Shown one piece after another: positions 36,407-45,150 of a stretch of 64,000 nucleotides of DNA. The position numbers were made by a program, and so were the translations under genes. The stretch is from the NCBI RefSeq assembly GCF_023923225.1, contig NZ_CP099489.1, positions 2,852,001-2,916,000 of the forward strand. Reading direction: 5' to 3'. This DNA is from Ornithinimicrobium faecis (GTDB taxonomy: Bacteria > Actinomycetota > Actinomycetes > Actinomycetales > Dermatophilaceae). The notes beneath the pieces are model-generated. The model worked only from the letters and a program-made list of their open reading frames with translations, did no database searches and was not told the DNA's origin. The first letter of the stretch is position 1, and each line of letters starts with the position of its first letter.

Positions 36407-38011
36407 TCAGCCTGCCGCAGTCACCAGCTCGTCCCGCAGACGGGTGAGTCGTGCCAGGGTCGAGGCCTTGCCCAGGATCTCCATCGACTCGAACAGTGGC
36501 GGGGAGATCCGCTGTCCGGACACTGCAGTGCGCAGCGGCCCGAAGGCGAACTTCGGCTTGATGCCCAGTCCCTCGACGAGCGCGGCACGCAGCGCCTGCT
36601 CGATCCGCTCGTGGTTCCAGTCCGGCTGGACGTCGAGGGTGTCGGTGATGGCACCGTCGATGGGCTCCAGCGCCGCCAGGGCAGCGTCGAGCACGCCGCC
36701 GGCGTCGTCCTTGAGCTGGCCACGGGCGTCATCAGCGATCGGCAGCTCGGCATCGGGGGTGTAGAACGGCGCGATCAGCGGCATAGCGTCGGTGAGGATC
36801 ACGATGCGCGTCTGGACCAGCTCCGCCACGGCCTTGAGGCGACCCAGCTCCGGCAGGCTCGGCTGGTCAGACAGGACACCCGCCGTCTGCAGGTAGGGCA
36901 GCAGTCGGGTGGCGACCTCGCCGGGCTCGAGCTGACGCAGGTAGTGCCCGTTGAGCCAGTTGAGCTTCTCGAGGTTGAAGACGGGGCCGACCTTGTTGAC
37001 CTTGCCCCAGTCGAAGCCTGCGCTGAACTCCTCGAAGGTGAAGACCTCCCGCTCAGTGCCGTCCTCCTCAATGATCGGCGGATAGCCGAGCAGCGCCAGG
37101 AAGTTCACCAACGCCTCGGGCAGATAGCCCTGCTCCTTGAACCAGGTGAGCCGCGCCCACGGGCTCTTGCGCTTGGAGATCTTGGCCTTCTTCTCATCAC
37201 GCAGCAGGGGCATGTGCGCGAACGCCGGGACCGGCAGGCCGAGCCACTGATAGAGCAGCACGTGCTTGGGCGTGCTGGAGATCCACTCCTCGCCGCGCAC
37301 GACGTGGGTGATCCCCATCTCGTGGTCGTCCACCACCACGGCCAGGTGATAGGTCGGGAACCCATCGGCCTTGACGATCACCTGGTCATCGGGCCGCGGC
37401 GCGGAAACCTCCCCGCGCACCAGGTCGGTGAAAACCAACGGTGCGTCCTCAGGGATGAACATGCGCACGACCGGGGTCTCGCTGAAGCCGGGCAGCTCGG
37501 CCCGCTCCTCGCGCGTCTTGCCGTGGCAGAGCCGGTCATAGCCCGTGGGCTGCTTGAGCTTCTGCTGCTTCTCGCGCATCTGCGCGAGCCGCTCCCCCGA
37601 GCACCAGCACAGGTAGGCGTGGCCCTCGGCAAGGAGACGCTCGGCATACGGCCGGTAGGTGTCCAACCGCTCAGACTGCCGGTAGGGCGCACACGGCCCA
37701 CCCTTGTCGGGTCCCTCGTCCCAGTTGAGCCCGAGCCAGGAGAGCGTGTCATAGATCTGCTGCTCGCTGTCCTCCTGGAACCGGGCCCGGTCGGTGTCCT
37801 CGATGCGCAGAATGAACCGGCCGCCCTGCTGGCGGGCAAACGCCAGGTCGAACATCGACATGTAGGCCGTGCCGACGTGTGGGTCGCCGGTCGGGCTCGG
37901 CGCAACGCGCAGCCGGACAGCGCCGGGCAGCCCCTCGGCGGGATCGCCGGTCGGTGCGCCGGTCGGGTCGGTCAGGGGCTCGGTGTTGGGTGTCTGTGCC
38001 TGCTCAGTCAT
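36407..38011 (-). CDS. gltX: Glutamate-tRNA ligase
   Basis: Class I synthetase charging tRNA-Glu. 534 residues. After a 30-residue Thr/Pro-rich lead comes RVAPSPTGDPHVGTAY (the HIGH-type motif), then IEDTDRARF, GEEWISSTPKHVLLY and KISKRKSP (KMSKS-type), with the helical anticodon-binding C-domain. A non-discriminating form would also charge tRNA-Gln; a glutaminyl synthetase is not in the window. Confidence 0.96.
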   Translation of the reverse strand: MTEQAQTPNTEPLTDPTGAPTGDPAEGLPGAVRLRVAPSPTGDPHVGTAYMSMFDLAFARQQGGRFILRIEDTDRARFQEDSEQQIYDTLSWLGLNWDEGPDKGGPCAPYRQSERLDTYRPYAERLLAEGHAYLCWCSGERLAQMREKQQKLKQPTGYDRLCHGKTREERAELPGFSETPVVRMFIPEDAPLVFTDLVRGEVSAPRPDDQVIVKADGFPTYHLAVVVDDHEMGITHVVRGEEWISSTPKHVLLYQWLGLPVPAFAHMPLLRDEKKAKISKRKSPWARLTWFKEQGYLPEALVNFLALLGYPPIIEEDGTEREVFTFEEFSAGFDWGKVNKVGPVFNLEKLNWLNGHYLRQLEPGEVATRLLPYLQTAGVLSDQPSLPELGRLKAVAELVQTRIVILTDAMPLIAPFYTPDAELPIADDARGQLKDDAGGVLDAALAALEPIDGAITDTLDVQPDWNHERIEQALRAALVEGLGIKPKFAFGPLRTAVSGQRISPPLFESMEILGKASTLARLTRLRDELVTAAG

Positions 38012-38068
38012 GGTGGCCCGAGCCTATCCTTCCCCAGAAGCCCAGGAACACGACCTCAAGTCAAGCAG

Positions 38069-38194
38069 TCAGAGAGCCGGATCCAGCACTTGATCGATGT
38101 CCTCGCGCAGTGCAGCAGCGTCGATTCGCGGGGTGTCACGGCGACGGGCGATCAACTCTTCCACGCTGACGTGGGGCTCCCCGGCGGTATCCAT
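38069..38194 (-). CDS. Small orphan antitoxin-like protein
   Basis: 41 codons from ATG 38194: MDTAGEPHVSVEELIARRR, then DTPRIDAAALREDIDQVLDPAL. The C-terminal pattern (RIDAAALREDID) resembles short antitoxins of PIN toxins, but no toxin follows; the next gene downstream is gltX. It could be a solitary antitoxin or the relic of a lost pair. No clear Shine-Dalgarno. Confidence 0.5.
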   Translation of the reverse strand: MDTAGEPHVSVEELIARRRDTPRIDAAALREDIDQVLDPAL

Positions 38195-38227
38195 CGACTG
38201 ACGATAGCGCGACAAGGCTGCCGGCTG

Positions 38228-38839
38228 CTAGCGCAGCAGCGCGTGGGTGAGGGACTCCTGCACCCAGGTGAGGAAGTCGTAGTAGGCCATCTGCTGGACC
38301 GTGGAGGGGTCCATCTCCCCCTGGCCCTGGATCGCGGCGGCGAACTCCTCGTGCAGACGCTCGGAGTCCTCCTCGCTGCGCATCTCGAGCCGCTCCCCCA
38401 GGATCAGCCGGATGTCGGTCAGCGCCATCGTCATGGCCCGCGCCTGGTCCGCGTCCAAGGTGAGTTTCACCGGGTCGGTCGGCTCGTGGTCACCGCTCTC
38501 TGGCAGCGCCTCGGTGAGGGCAGCGATCGCGGTCGCCAGGTTGGCTGCCTTGCGCGAGCGCAGGGTGTGTTCGGTGAGGCGTCGGAACTCAGCGGCCTGC
38601 TCGGTGTCGGTGCGGTGAGCCGGTGGCAACAACCGGCGCAGGGCCGGGTCGCTGGGCTCCTCCGGGTCCGCCGTGCCACCGAGACCGGCAACGAGGTCCA
38701 GGAACGGGTCTCCGGTGTCCTCGCGCTCGGGCGCGACGAAGTCACGGGTCAGGCGCAGCAGGTGGAGCACAATCGCGACCTCCCCGGTGTCCCAGGTGGC
38801 GGTGAACCGCCCCTTGCGGACACGGAACATCGTCGCCAT
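38228..38839 (-). CDS. DUF2017 family protein
   Basis: 203-residue acidic helical protein of unknown function. DUF2017 genes lie next to clpS in actinobacteria, suggesting a role with the ClpS-Clp protease pathway. The ATG overlaps the clpS stop by one base (TGATGG-like junction), so the two are co-translated. Confidence 0.88.
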   Translation of the reverse strand: MATMFRVRKGRFTATWDTGEVAIVLHLLRLTRDFVAPEREDTGDPFLDLVAGLGGTADPEEPSDPALRRLLPPAHRTDTEQAAEFRRLTEHTLRSRKAANLATAIAALTEALPESGDHEPTDPVKLTLDADQARAMTMALTDIRLILGERLEMRSEEDSERLHEEFAAAIQGQGEMDPSTVQQMAYYDFLTWVQESLTHALLR

Positions 38840-39165
38840 CAGTCGTCCTTCTGGAAGGTCGCCCAGAGGCCGTAGCCGTGCATCGCCTCGGTGTCCGCCT
38901 CCATCTTCTCGCGCGTCCCCGAGGACACCACGGACCGACCGTCCTCATGCACCTGCATCATCAGCTTCTCGGCCTTCTCCTTCGAATAGCCGAAGTGGCT
39001 CTGGAAGACCCAGGAGACGTAGGACATCAGGTTGACGGGGTCGTTCCAGACGATGGTCACCCAGGGCAGCTCGACCTCTGGTCGGTCCAGCACAGCGACC
39101 TGCCCGGCCTCCTGTGGCCCGGGGGCAGCAGGGCCGGTCGCCGAGGGGAATGAGGACATGAACAC
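38839..39165 (-). CDS. clpS: ATP-dependent Clp protease adaptor ClpS
   Basis: N-recognin that hands N-end-rule substrates to the Clp AAA+ partner. The core [16 protein letters not shown] and the [20 protein letters not shown] block carry the conserved Asn-Asp and His of the binding pocket. TAGAGT at 39173-39178 is seven bases before GTG 39165, so the message is probably leaderless and starts there (108 aa) rather than at ATG 39159. Confidence 0.93.
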   Translation of the reverse strand: MFMSSFPSATGPAAPGPQEAGQVAVLDRPEVELPWVTIVWNDPVNLMSYVSWVFQSHFGYSKEKAEKLMMQVHEDGRSVVSSGTREKMEADTEAMHGYGLWATFQKDD

Positions 39166-39172
39166 GGCGCCC

Positions 39173-39178
39173 ACTCTA
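39173..39178 (-). promoter_or_regulatory. -10 element deciding the clpS start
   Basis: TAGAGT on the minus strand, seven bases before GTG 39165; no ribosome-binding site is visible. Confidence 0.45.
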
Positions 39179-39220
39179 CGACCGCCAGTCACCGGGAAGG
39201 CTCTGGCCCGGCGACGCTGA

Positions 39221-39952
39221 TCATCCCGCCAGGGCGCGCACCAGCAGGGCCAGCGCCGAGGCGGCACAGACCGCCAGCATGATGTTGCGGATGCGCACCG
39301 GTGACACGCGTGCGCCCACCCGCCGGGAGAGCCACAGACCGACCAGCAGGCAGGGCACGAACAGCGCGGCCAGCCAGATCTCCCGGGCCTGCAACTGCCC
39401 GCTGATGCCCAGCCCGGCGAGGCTGATGACGGCACCGAGAGCGAAGTAGACCGCCAGGGTGCTGCGAATCTGCACCGGGGATCGGTGTTGATAGAGGATC
39501 GCGATCGGAGGACCGCCGATCGAGGTCGCGGTCGAGGTGACACCAGAGATGATCCCCGCGCCGACCAGGGTGCCCGGAGTGATCGGCACCGTCACCGTGT
39601 GCCAGGTGAGCAGGACCGCTGCGAGCACCATCACCCCGACGGCCACCGACAGTTGGCGCTCGGTGAACGAGGCGACCAACCACACGCCGAGCACCGTGCC
39701 CGGGAGGCGGGCCGGCAGCGCCCAGGCCAGGCCGCGCCAGTCGATCTGCTCGCGGTTGCCGGCAAGCTGCAGCACCGGCAGGACCACCGCGGTGCACAGC
39801 AGCAGGCCGGGCATCAGCTCCGGGGCGACCAGAGTGGCCACCGGCGCGCCCACGAGTCCCAGCCCGAGGCCCACCAGCCCCTGCACCATGGTCCCCACCA
39901 GGAGGGCCAGCGCAATGACCGCCAGCACCCACAGCGGAACCCCGAGAATCAC
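39221..39952 (-). CDS. TauE/SafE family sulfite/sulfoacetate exporter-like permease
   Basis: 243-residue integral membrane protein with about eight helices. The family marks are [18 protein letters not shown] near the start and [17 protein letters not shown] in the middle, related half-repeats of TauE/SafE proteins. The ion transported is not known. TAAGGT at 39959-39964 lies six bases before the GTG (leaderless). Confidence 0.85.
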   Translation of the reverse strand: MILGVPLWVLAVIALALLVGTMVQGLVGLGLGLVGAPVATLVAPELMPGLLLCTAVVLPVLQLAGNREQIDWRGLAWALPARLPGTVLGVWLVASFTERQLSVAVGVMVLAAVLLTWHTVTVPITPGTLVGAGIISGVTSTATSIGGPPIAILYQHRSPVQIRSTLAVYFALGAVISLAGLGISGQLQAREIWLAALFVPCLLVGLWLSRRVGARVSPVRIRNIMLAVCAASALALLVRALAG

Positions 39953-39980
39953 CGACTCACCTTACGGGGCACGCATTCTC

Positions 39981-39986
39981 TAGAGT
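39981..39986 (+). promoter_or_regulatory. -10 element deciding the pncB start
   Basis: TAGAGT, seven bases before GTG 39994. The upstream GTG at 39985 lies inside this element, so it cannot be the start if the promoter is real. Confidence 0.5.
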
Positions 39987-39993
39987 GCTGCAG

Positions 39994-41328
39994 GTGACCG
40001 CACTGAACCGCCCGCGCACCTCGCTGATGACCGACCACTACGAGCTGACCATGCTGCAAGCCACCCTGGCCAGTGGTCACGCCGACCGGCGCTGCGTCTT
40101 CGAGGCCTTTGCCCGACGCCTGCCCGAGGGACGTCGCTATGGCGTCGTCGCCGGCACCGGGCGCTTCCTGGAGGCCCTGGCCGACTTCACGTTCGGTCCC
40201 GAGGAGATCGACTTCCTCCGCGAGACCGCGGTGGTCAATGACCAGACCCTGGAGTGGCTGGCCAACTATCGTTTCACCGGCGACATCTGGGGGTATGCCG
40301 AGGGAGAGTGCTATTTCCCGGGCTCCCCTCTGTTGATCGTCGAGTCGACCTTTGCCGAGGGCGTCATCCTGGAGACGCTGGCGCTGTCCATCCTCAACTT
40401 CGACTCCGCCGTGGCCGCGGCGGCCTCCCGGATGACCGCGACGGCCGGCGACCGTCCGTGCATTGAGATGGGCTCGCGCCGCACCCACGAGGAGGCTGCC
40501 CTGGCAGCCGCCCGTGCGGCATACATCGCGGGGTTCGGCTCCACCTCCAACCTGGAGGCCGGGCGCCGCCACGCCATCCCCACCAAGGGGACGGCGGCCC
40601 ACTCGTTCACCCTGCTGCACGACTCCGAGCGGGAGTCGTTCGCCTCCCAGCTGGACAGCCTCGGGCTCAACACCACCTTGCTGGTCGACACCTATGACGT
40701 GACCAACGCGGTCGAGCTGGCCGTCGAGCTGGCTGGCCCGGAGCTCGGTGGGGTGCGGTTGGACTCCGGGGACCTGGTCTCCCAGGCGCACGAGGTGCGC
40801 GCGCAGCTCGACGGTCTCGGTGCCACCGACACCCGGATCGTGGTCACCTCCGACCTGGACGAGTTTGCGATCGCCGCCCTGCAGGCGGCACCGGTCGATG
40901 CGTATGGCGTGGGGACCCGGGTGGTGACCGGCTCCGGTGCCCCTGCGGCCGGGCTGGTCTATAAGTTGGTCGCCCGCGAGGACGCCAACGGTCAGCTCGA
41001 GGGCGTGGCCAAGAAGAGCCAGGACAAGGCCTCGGTCGGCGGTCGCAAGCACGCCCTGCGGCGGCGCAACGTGACCGGCGTCGCGCACGAGGAGCGGATC
41101 GGCATCGACATCGCTCCGGTCGACGACGGGGATGACCGTGACCTGCTCGTCCAGCTGGTCCGTGGTGGGGAGGTGCTGGTGCCCACTGACGCGCAGTCCG
41201 CCCGCGAGCACCACGCGAGGTCCCGCGCCGAGCTGCCCACCAAGGGGCTGCGGCTCTCGCACGGTGAGCCGGCGATCCGCACGGTCTATGAGGACGAGGC
41301 GAGTCGCAGCGAGGTCGAGGAGGACTGA
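39994..41328 (+). CDS. pncB: Nicotinate phosphoribosyltransferase
   Basis: NAD salvage (Preiss-Handler): nicotinate plus PRPP to nicotinate mononucleotide. 444 residues with SLMTDHYELTML, FEAFARRLPEGR, ILNFDSAVAAAASRM, EMGSRRTHEEAA, GTAAHSFTLLH, and VRLDSGDL. With pncA at 44415 it gives a complete route from nicotinamide. The start GTG 39994 follows the -10 element; the message is probably leaderless. Confidence 0.95.
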   Translation: MTALNRPRTSLMTDHYELTMLQATLASGHADRRCVFEAFARRLPEGRRYGVVAGTGRFLEALADFTFGPEEIDFLRETAVVNDQTLEWLANYRFTGDIWGYAEGECYFPGSPLLIVESTFAEGVILETLALSILNFDSAVAAAASRMTATAGDRPCIEMGSRRTHEEAALAAARAAYIAGFGSTSNLEAGRRHAIPTKGTAAHSFTLLHDSERESFASQLDSLGLNTTLLVDTYDVTNAVELAVELAGPELGGVRLDSGDLVSQAHEVRAQLDGLGATDTRIVVTSDLDEFAIAALQAAPVDAYGVGTRVVTGSGAPAAGLVYKLVAREDANGQLEGVAKKSQDKASVGGRKHALRRRNVTGVAHEERIGIDIAPVDDGDDRDLLVQLVRGGEVLVPTDAQSAREHHARSRAELPTKGLRLSHGEPAIRTVYEDEASRSEVEED

Positions 41329-41386
41329 CCGCTCGGGGCCGAGCGATCCCTCAGGCGCCAATCCGTCGTCACCTGTCCCTCGTCTC

Positions 41387-44272
41387 CTACCCCTCGTCGC
41401 CGATGCGGAGTTGTTGTGCCAGGTCGGAGCGTGCGGCCAGGATCGCGGACACGGTGATGGTCGCGACCATGGTGACCGCGACAGCTCCCAGGACGAGGGC
41501 CAGCAGTGTGCCGTCGACGGCCAACTCTGGTTGGGCTGCTCCCCCGGTCAGCCCGGTGAGGTCGACGGCGCGGACCAGGACCCACGACACGAGCGCGCCG
41601 GTCACTGCCCCCACGACCATGGCTGTGCCGACCAACGGCCCAAGCTCCCAGGCGGTCAGTCCGCGACCCTGACGCGGAGCCATCCCCAGGGTGCGCAGCA
41701 CGCTGAGCATCCGTGCCCGCGCACGCGAGTCGAGGTGGTGGGCCAACAGGATGGCCAGCGCGGCGAGCACTGAACCCACCACAACCATGAGGAGGAAAGC
41801 CGCGAGCAGTCCAGACGTGACGGGTGCGGCCCGGAACTCCTCCTCCTGGAGTTGCGGTGTCTCCACCAGGGCGGTTGGGACAGAAGAAGCCAGCGCGTCG
41901 GTCACCTCGTCCGCCGGAACATCCCCAGTGAGACTCACCAGGGCGGCGTTGCCTGAGCTGACGTTGGACCTGACGCTCTCCCAGTTGCTGATGCTCATCA
42001 CGACAGTGGACCCGCGGGTGCGCACGCCCGGCAAGGTGGCCCGGTGCCCAACCACCTCCACCGAACCGAAGCTGCGCAGATGAGCTGTGCCCTCCGCTTC
42101 GGTCAGTGATCCGATCGTCAGAACTGGCGCAGGCTGACGCACCTCGAACAGTTCAGGCGGCAGGGCTGGCAGCGGCCCCGCGTCGGCCGACACCTCCTGC
42201 ATCTCCTCGTCGATCACCACCACTCGGACACCATCGGCACTGATCCCGTCAGAGAGTGCGGTCTGCCGGTCGATCTCACGCGCCGTGGCCACCTCTGCCA
42301 CACCGTCGACCTCGCGCAGCGCCCGTCGCTCATCCAGTCCCATGGTCGGACCCGAGACCCGGACCTGAGCTCCCGCCGTCTCCCAGACTGCGGCGGACGC
42401 ACCGGCGATCACCGTGGACGCCAGGATTGCCGAAGACACCGCCACGGCAACACCCAGGATGACCGAGAGGGCGGGCAGCACTCCTGCTGCCGGGTTGCGC
42501 AAGGCACCGGCGACTCCCAGGAAGCCGGCAATGCCTCTGCCACGACGCACAAGGGCCAGGAGCATCCGCACCAGCAGGGGATAGAGCCGCATGGTGATCA
42601 CGCACGCTGCCAGGGCCACCAGCAGGGGGGTCGCAGCCATCAGCAGGTCGACACCCGCAGCTTCCTGCACCACGGAGCCCCCTGAACCGCCGGCGCTGCT
42701 GCCACCAAGTGCCTCTGTCGCAGCCCCCACCTCCCCGCCGTCAGCTTCTGGCTCTGTCTCCACTCCAACCAGCCCACGCGTCATCAGACGCCACACCGCC
42801 AAGCCTGTGAGGGCGAACAGACCGACCTCGACAACGGCTCGCCACCGGCTCCCGGTGCGGGACCGCAGATCGCGACGCACCTCCCTGACGGTCCCGCGCC
42901 CCGCCGTCACCAGGAGTGCTGTGGCTGGCGTGAGACCGGCGACGGCCACCACCGCAACGTCCCGCACCGCAACGCCCTGAGCGGGCAGCATCAGGCCCGC
43001 TGCCAGATATCCCACCAGCGACGCAGGCACCCCGATCAGCATGCCTTCCACGCCCAGGACGGTGTGGACCTGCCGGCTCGAGGCGCCGCGAGCGACCGCG
43101 AGGCCCACGCTGCTGGCCCGGCGCGCCTGGATCAGTCGTGCCCCCAGGAGCAGGACGGCCAGCGTCACGCCCACCGGCCCGGCGGCGAGCACGGCGAGCA
43201 CCGACGCAGTGGTCTGTTGCTGTTCAAGGAGTCCCTGGAGGGTCGCGAGTGCCTCGGTGTCGAGGGTGACGACCACCCCCTGGTTGACCGGCCCGACCTC
43301 GCCCTCCGCGAGCAGGACCGACTGGGCCGAACCCAGTTGCTGCAACTGGCGCAGCACCTCATCGACCTGGTCGCCGCGCAGTTCCGTGGCATCCAGGGGC
43401 AGAAAGGCCCGCACCCGCAACTCGGCGGGCACGGTGTCCACTGCGGCGGTGCTGTCGGGGGCGAGATAGCCCGCCGCCGTGGCGATCTTGCTCCCCTGGG
43501 AGGAGATGGTGCCCAGACTCGCACTGTTCCCGGCATGGCCCCACCGAGGGTCCTCTGGGTCCCGGGGTTGGTACGTGCCGGTCAGCAGCACGGCGCCCCA
43601 GGTGTCCCCGACCTGCCAGTTGAGTTGCTGGGCGGCTTCGTCAAGGAGGGCCACCTGGATCAACTCGAAGTCCCCTGAGGGCAACTCCTCGGACGCCGGA
43701 ACGCCCAGCAGGCTACGGCCGCCGAGGGAGTCCCGGTTGACCATCGCCTCCGGCCACTCACCCCGGACAAGGTCGACCTGCTCTGGCAGTTCCGGGTCGA
43801 CGCGCAGCGTCAACTGCAGCCCTTCGAAGGCGGCGCCCACAGGCGCCGGTGCGGTGGGCAGCGGACGCAACAACTCCGCATACACCCCGCCGGGCTGCAG
43901 GACCGACCGCAAGGGCTCTGGCTGCTCAGCACGGAGCTCCTCCAGGTTGTCAGCGAGGAGGGACCAGCCCTCAGCGCCGGACCCCGGCACCCGAGACTCG
44001 TCGGCGAGCGGTGGGACCACCCACACCGACGCCGTTGCGGCAACATCCCTGCGCAGTTCCGACAGGTCGCTCAGAACATAGGGCACCTGCCGGGTGTTCA
44101 TGTCGAGCACCATTCGGGGCCACGCGGTTGCCAGGAGTGAGACCACCAGGATCACGAGCGCCAGCAGGACGGACACCCAGGGGTCGCGACGGAACTGACG
44201 CCCGAGCAGCAGCCCGAGGGCCCGCACCCGACCGGGCAGCCGCACCTCCGGTTGCCCACGCTGGCGGCCCAT
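41387..44272 (-). CDS. Large FtsX-like ABC permease
   Basis: 961 residues. Helix near 25-50 (WVSVLLALVILVVSLLATAW), a large extracytoplasmic domain of about 300 residues, then membrane segments in two FtsX-type cores (about 360-520 and 830-960), with another extracytoplasmic region between. The overall pattern fits macrolide/lipoprotein-type exporters of the FtsX/MacB superfamily. No ATPase gene is adjacent, which is unusual. ATG at 44272 with AGGGGAG just upstream. Confidence 0.8.
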   Translation of the reverse strand: MGRQRGQPEVRLPGRVRALGLLLGRQFRRDPWVSVLLALVILVVSLLATAWPRMVLDMNTRQVPYVLSDLSELRRDVAATASVWVVPPLADESRVPGSGAEGWSLLADNLEELRAEQPEPLRSVLQPGGVYAELLRPLPTAPAPVGAAFEGLQLTLRVDPELPEQVDLVRGEWPEAMVNRDSLGGRSLLGVPASEELPSGDFELIQVALLDEAAQQLNWQVGDTWGAVLLTGTYQPRDPEDPRWGHAGNSASLGTISSQGSKIATAAGYLAPDSTAAVDTVPAELRVRAFLPLDATELRGDQVDEVLRQLQQLGSAQSVLLAEGEVGPVNQGVVVTLDTEALATLQGLLEQQQTTASVLAVLAAGPVGVTLAVLLLGARLIQARRASSVGLAVARGASSRQVHTVLGVEGMLIGVPASLVGYLAAGLMLPAQGVAVRDVAVVAVAGLTPATALLVTAGRGTVREVRRDLRSRTGSRWRAVVEVGLFALTGLAVWRLMTRGLVGVETEPEADGGEVGAATEALGGSSAGGSGGSVVQEAAGVDLLMAATPLLVALAACVITMRLYPLLVRMLLALVRRGRGIAGFLGVAGALRNPAAGVLPALSVILGVAVAVSSAILASTVIAGASAAVWETAGAQVRVSGPTMGLDERRALREVDGVAEVATAREIDRQTALSDGISADGVRVVVIDEEMQEVSADAGPLPALPPELFEVRQPAPVLTIGSLTEAEGTAHLRSFGSVEVVGHRATLPGVRTRGSTVVMSISNWESVRSNVSSGNAALVSLTGDVPADEVTDALASSVPTALVETPQLQEEEFRAAPVTSGLLAAFLLMVVVGSVLAALAILLAHHLDSRARARMLSVLRTLGMAPRQGRGLTAWELGPLVGTAMVVGAVTGALVSWVLVRAVDLTGLTGGAAQPELAVDGTLLALVLGAVAVTMVATITVSAILAARSDLAQQLRIGDEG

Positions 44273-44414
44273 CGACTCCCCTGTCCCCCGGGACCTTCGC
44301 GGGCCCGGCCTGCCCAGACACCCCATCACGGGTGCCGTCGCATCGCAAGCACCGTTGCACCGCCGGCCCTCACCCGGGCCGCCGCCGGTCCTGGCGACCA
44401 CCTACCGTTGAGCC

Positions 44415-44990
44415 ATGACCCGAGCACTCATCATCGTGGACGTCCAGCTCGACTTCTGTGAGGGCGGCTCGCTGGCCGTGGAGGGCGGCACCGCCGTGGC
44501 TGCCGGCATCAGTGAGCACGTGGCCCGACACCGCGAGGACTACGCCGTGGTGGTGGCCACCGCGGACTGGCACATCGACCCCGGGGACCACTGGTCGGAC
44601 GAGCCGGACTTTGTTGACTCCTGGCCGGTCCACTGCGAGGCCGAGACCGTCGGGGCCGAGTTCCGCCCTGAGCTGGCACCGGCCCTCGACCAGGTGCAGG
44701 CGGTCTTCCGCAAGGGGCAGTATGCCGCGGCCTACTCCGGCTTCGAGGGCTTCACCGACACCGCGGACCGCAGGATCGGACTGGCCGACTATCTGCGCGA
44801 GCGGGAGGTGACCTCGGTCGATGTCGTCGGCATCGCCACGGATCACTGCGTGCGCGCGACCGCCCTGGATGCTCGCACCGAGGGGCTGGACACCACGGTC
44901 CTGCTGGGCCTCACCGCTGGCGTCGCCCCGGACTCGACCACGGCGGCCCTGGCAGAGCTGCGGGCCGCGGGGGTCACCGTGCGCTCGTGA
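44415..44990 (+). CDS. pncA: Nicotinamidase
   Basis: Cysteine hydrolase converting nicotinamide to nicotinate. 191 residues with the catalytic Asp in VDVQLDFCEGGSL, the metal-binding DWH...H in TADWHIDPGDHW, the Lys in FRKGQY, and the catalytic Cys in ATDHCVRATALDA. TACCGT at 44403-44408 is six bases before the ATG. Feeds pncB encoded 3 kb away. Confidence 0.94.
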   Translation: MTRALIIVDVQLDFCEGGSLAVEGGTAVAAGISEHVARHREDYAVVVATADWHIDPGDHWSDEPDFVDSWPVHCEAETVGAEFRPELAPALDQVQAVFRKGQYAAAYSGFEGFTDTADRRIGLADYLREREVTSVDVVGIATDHCVRATALDARTEGLDTTVLLGLTAGVAPDSTTAALAELRAAGVTVRS

Positions 44991-44993
44991 GGC

Positions 44994-45083
44994 TCAGCTC
45001 TGACGCTTGAACAGGGCGTAGAACGCGTAGAAGACGACGAAGAAGATCACGACGAAGATGGCTGAGTCGATGAGAGTCTGCAT
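44994..45083 (-). CDS. 29-residue single-helix membrane protein
   Basis: MQTLIDSAIFVVIFFVVFYA then FYALFKRQS: one strongly hydrophobic helix with Phe/Val-rich face and a basic tail. AGGA lies eight bases before the ATG at 45083. The frame is short but the codon usage, ribosome-binding site and membrane segment all support it. Its function is unknown; it may be a small transporter- or stress-associated protein. Confidence 0.6.
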   Translation of the reverse strand: MQTLIDSAIFVVIFFVVFYAFYALFKRQS

Positions 45084-45150
45084 AACGTTCCTGTCCTGGG
45101 TCGAGTTGTCACGGCGTGCCGCCCGAGCCTAGTGCAGTAGCGTGCTCAGC

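Noticed and set aside
45061..45150. Second promoter or riboswitch upstream of the 45151 gene
   Set aside because: Only the -10 element is visible; no conserved RNA fold could be drawn.
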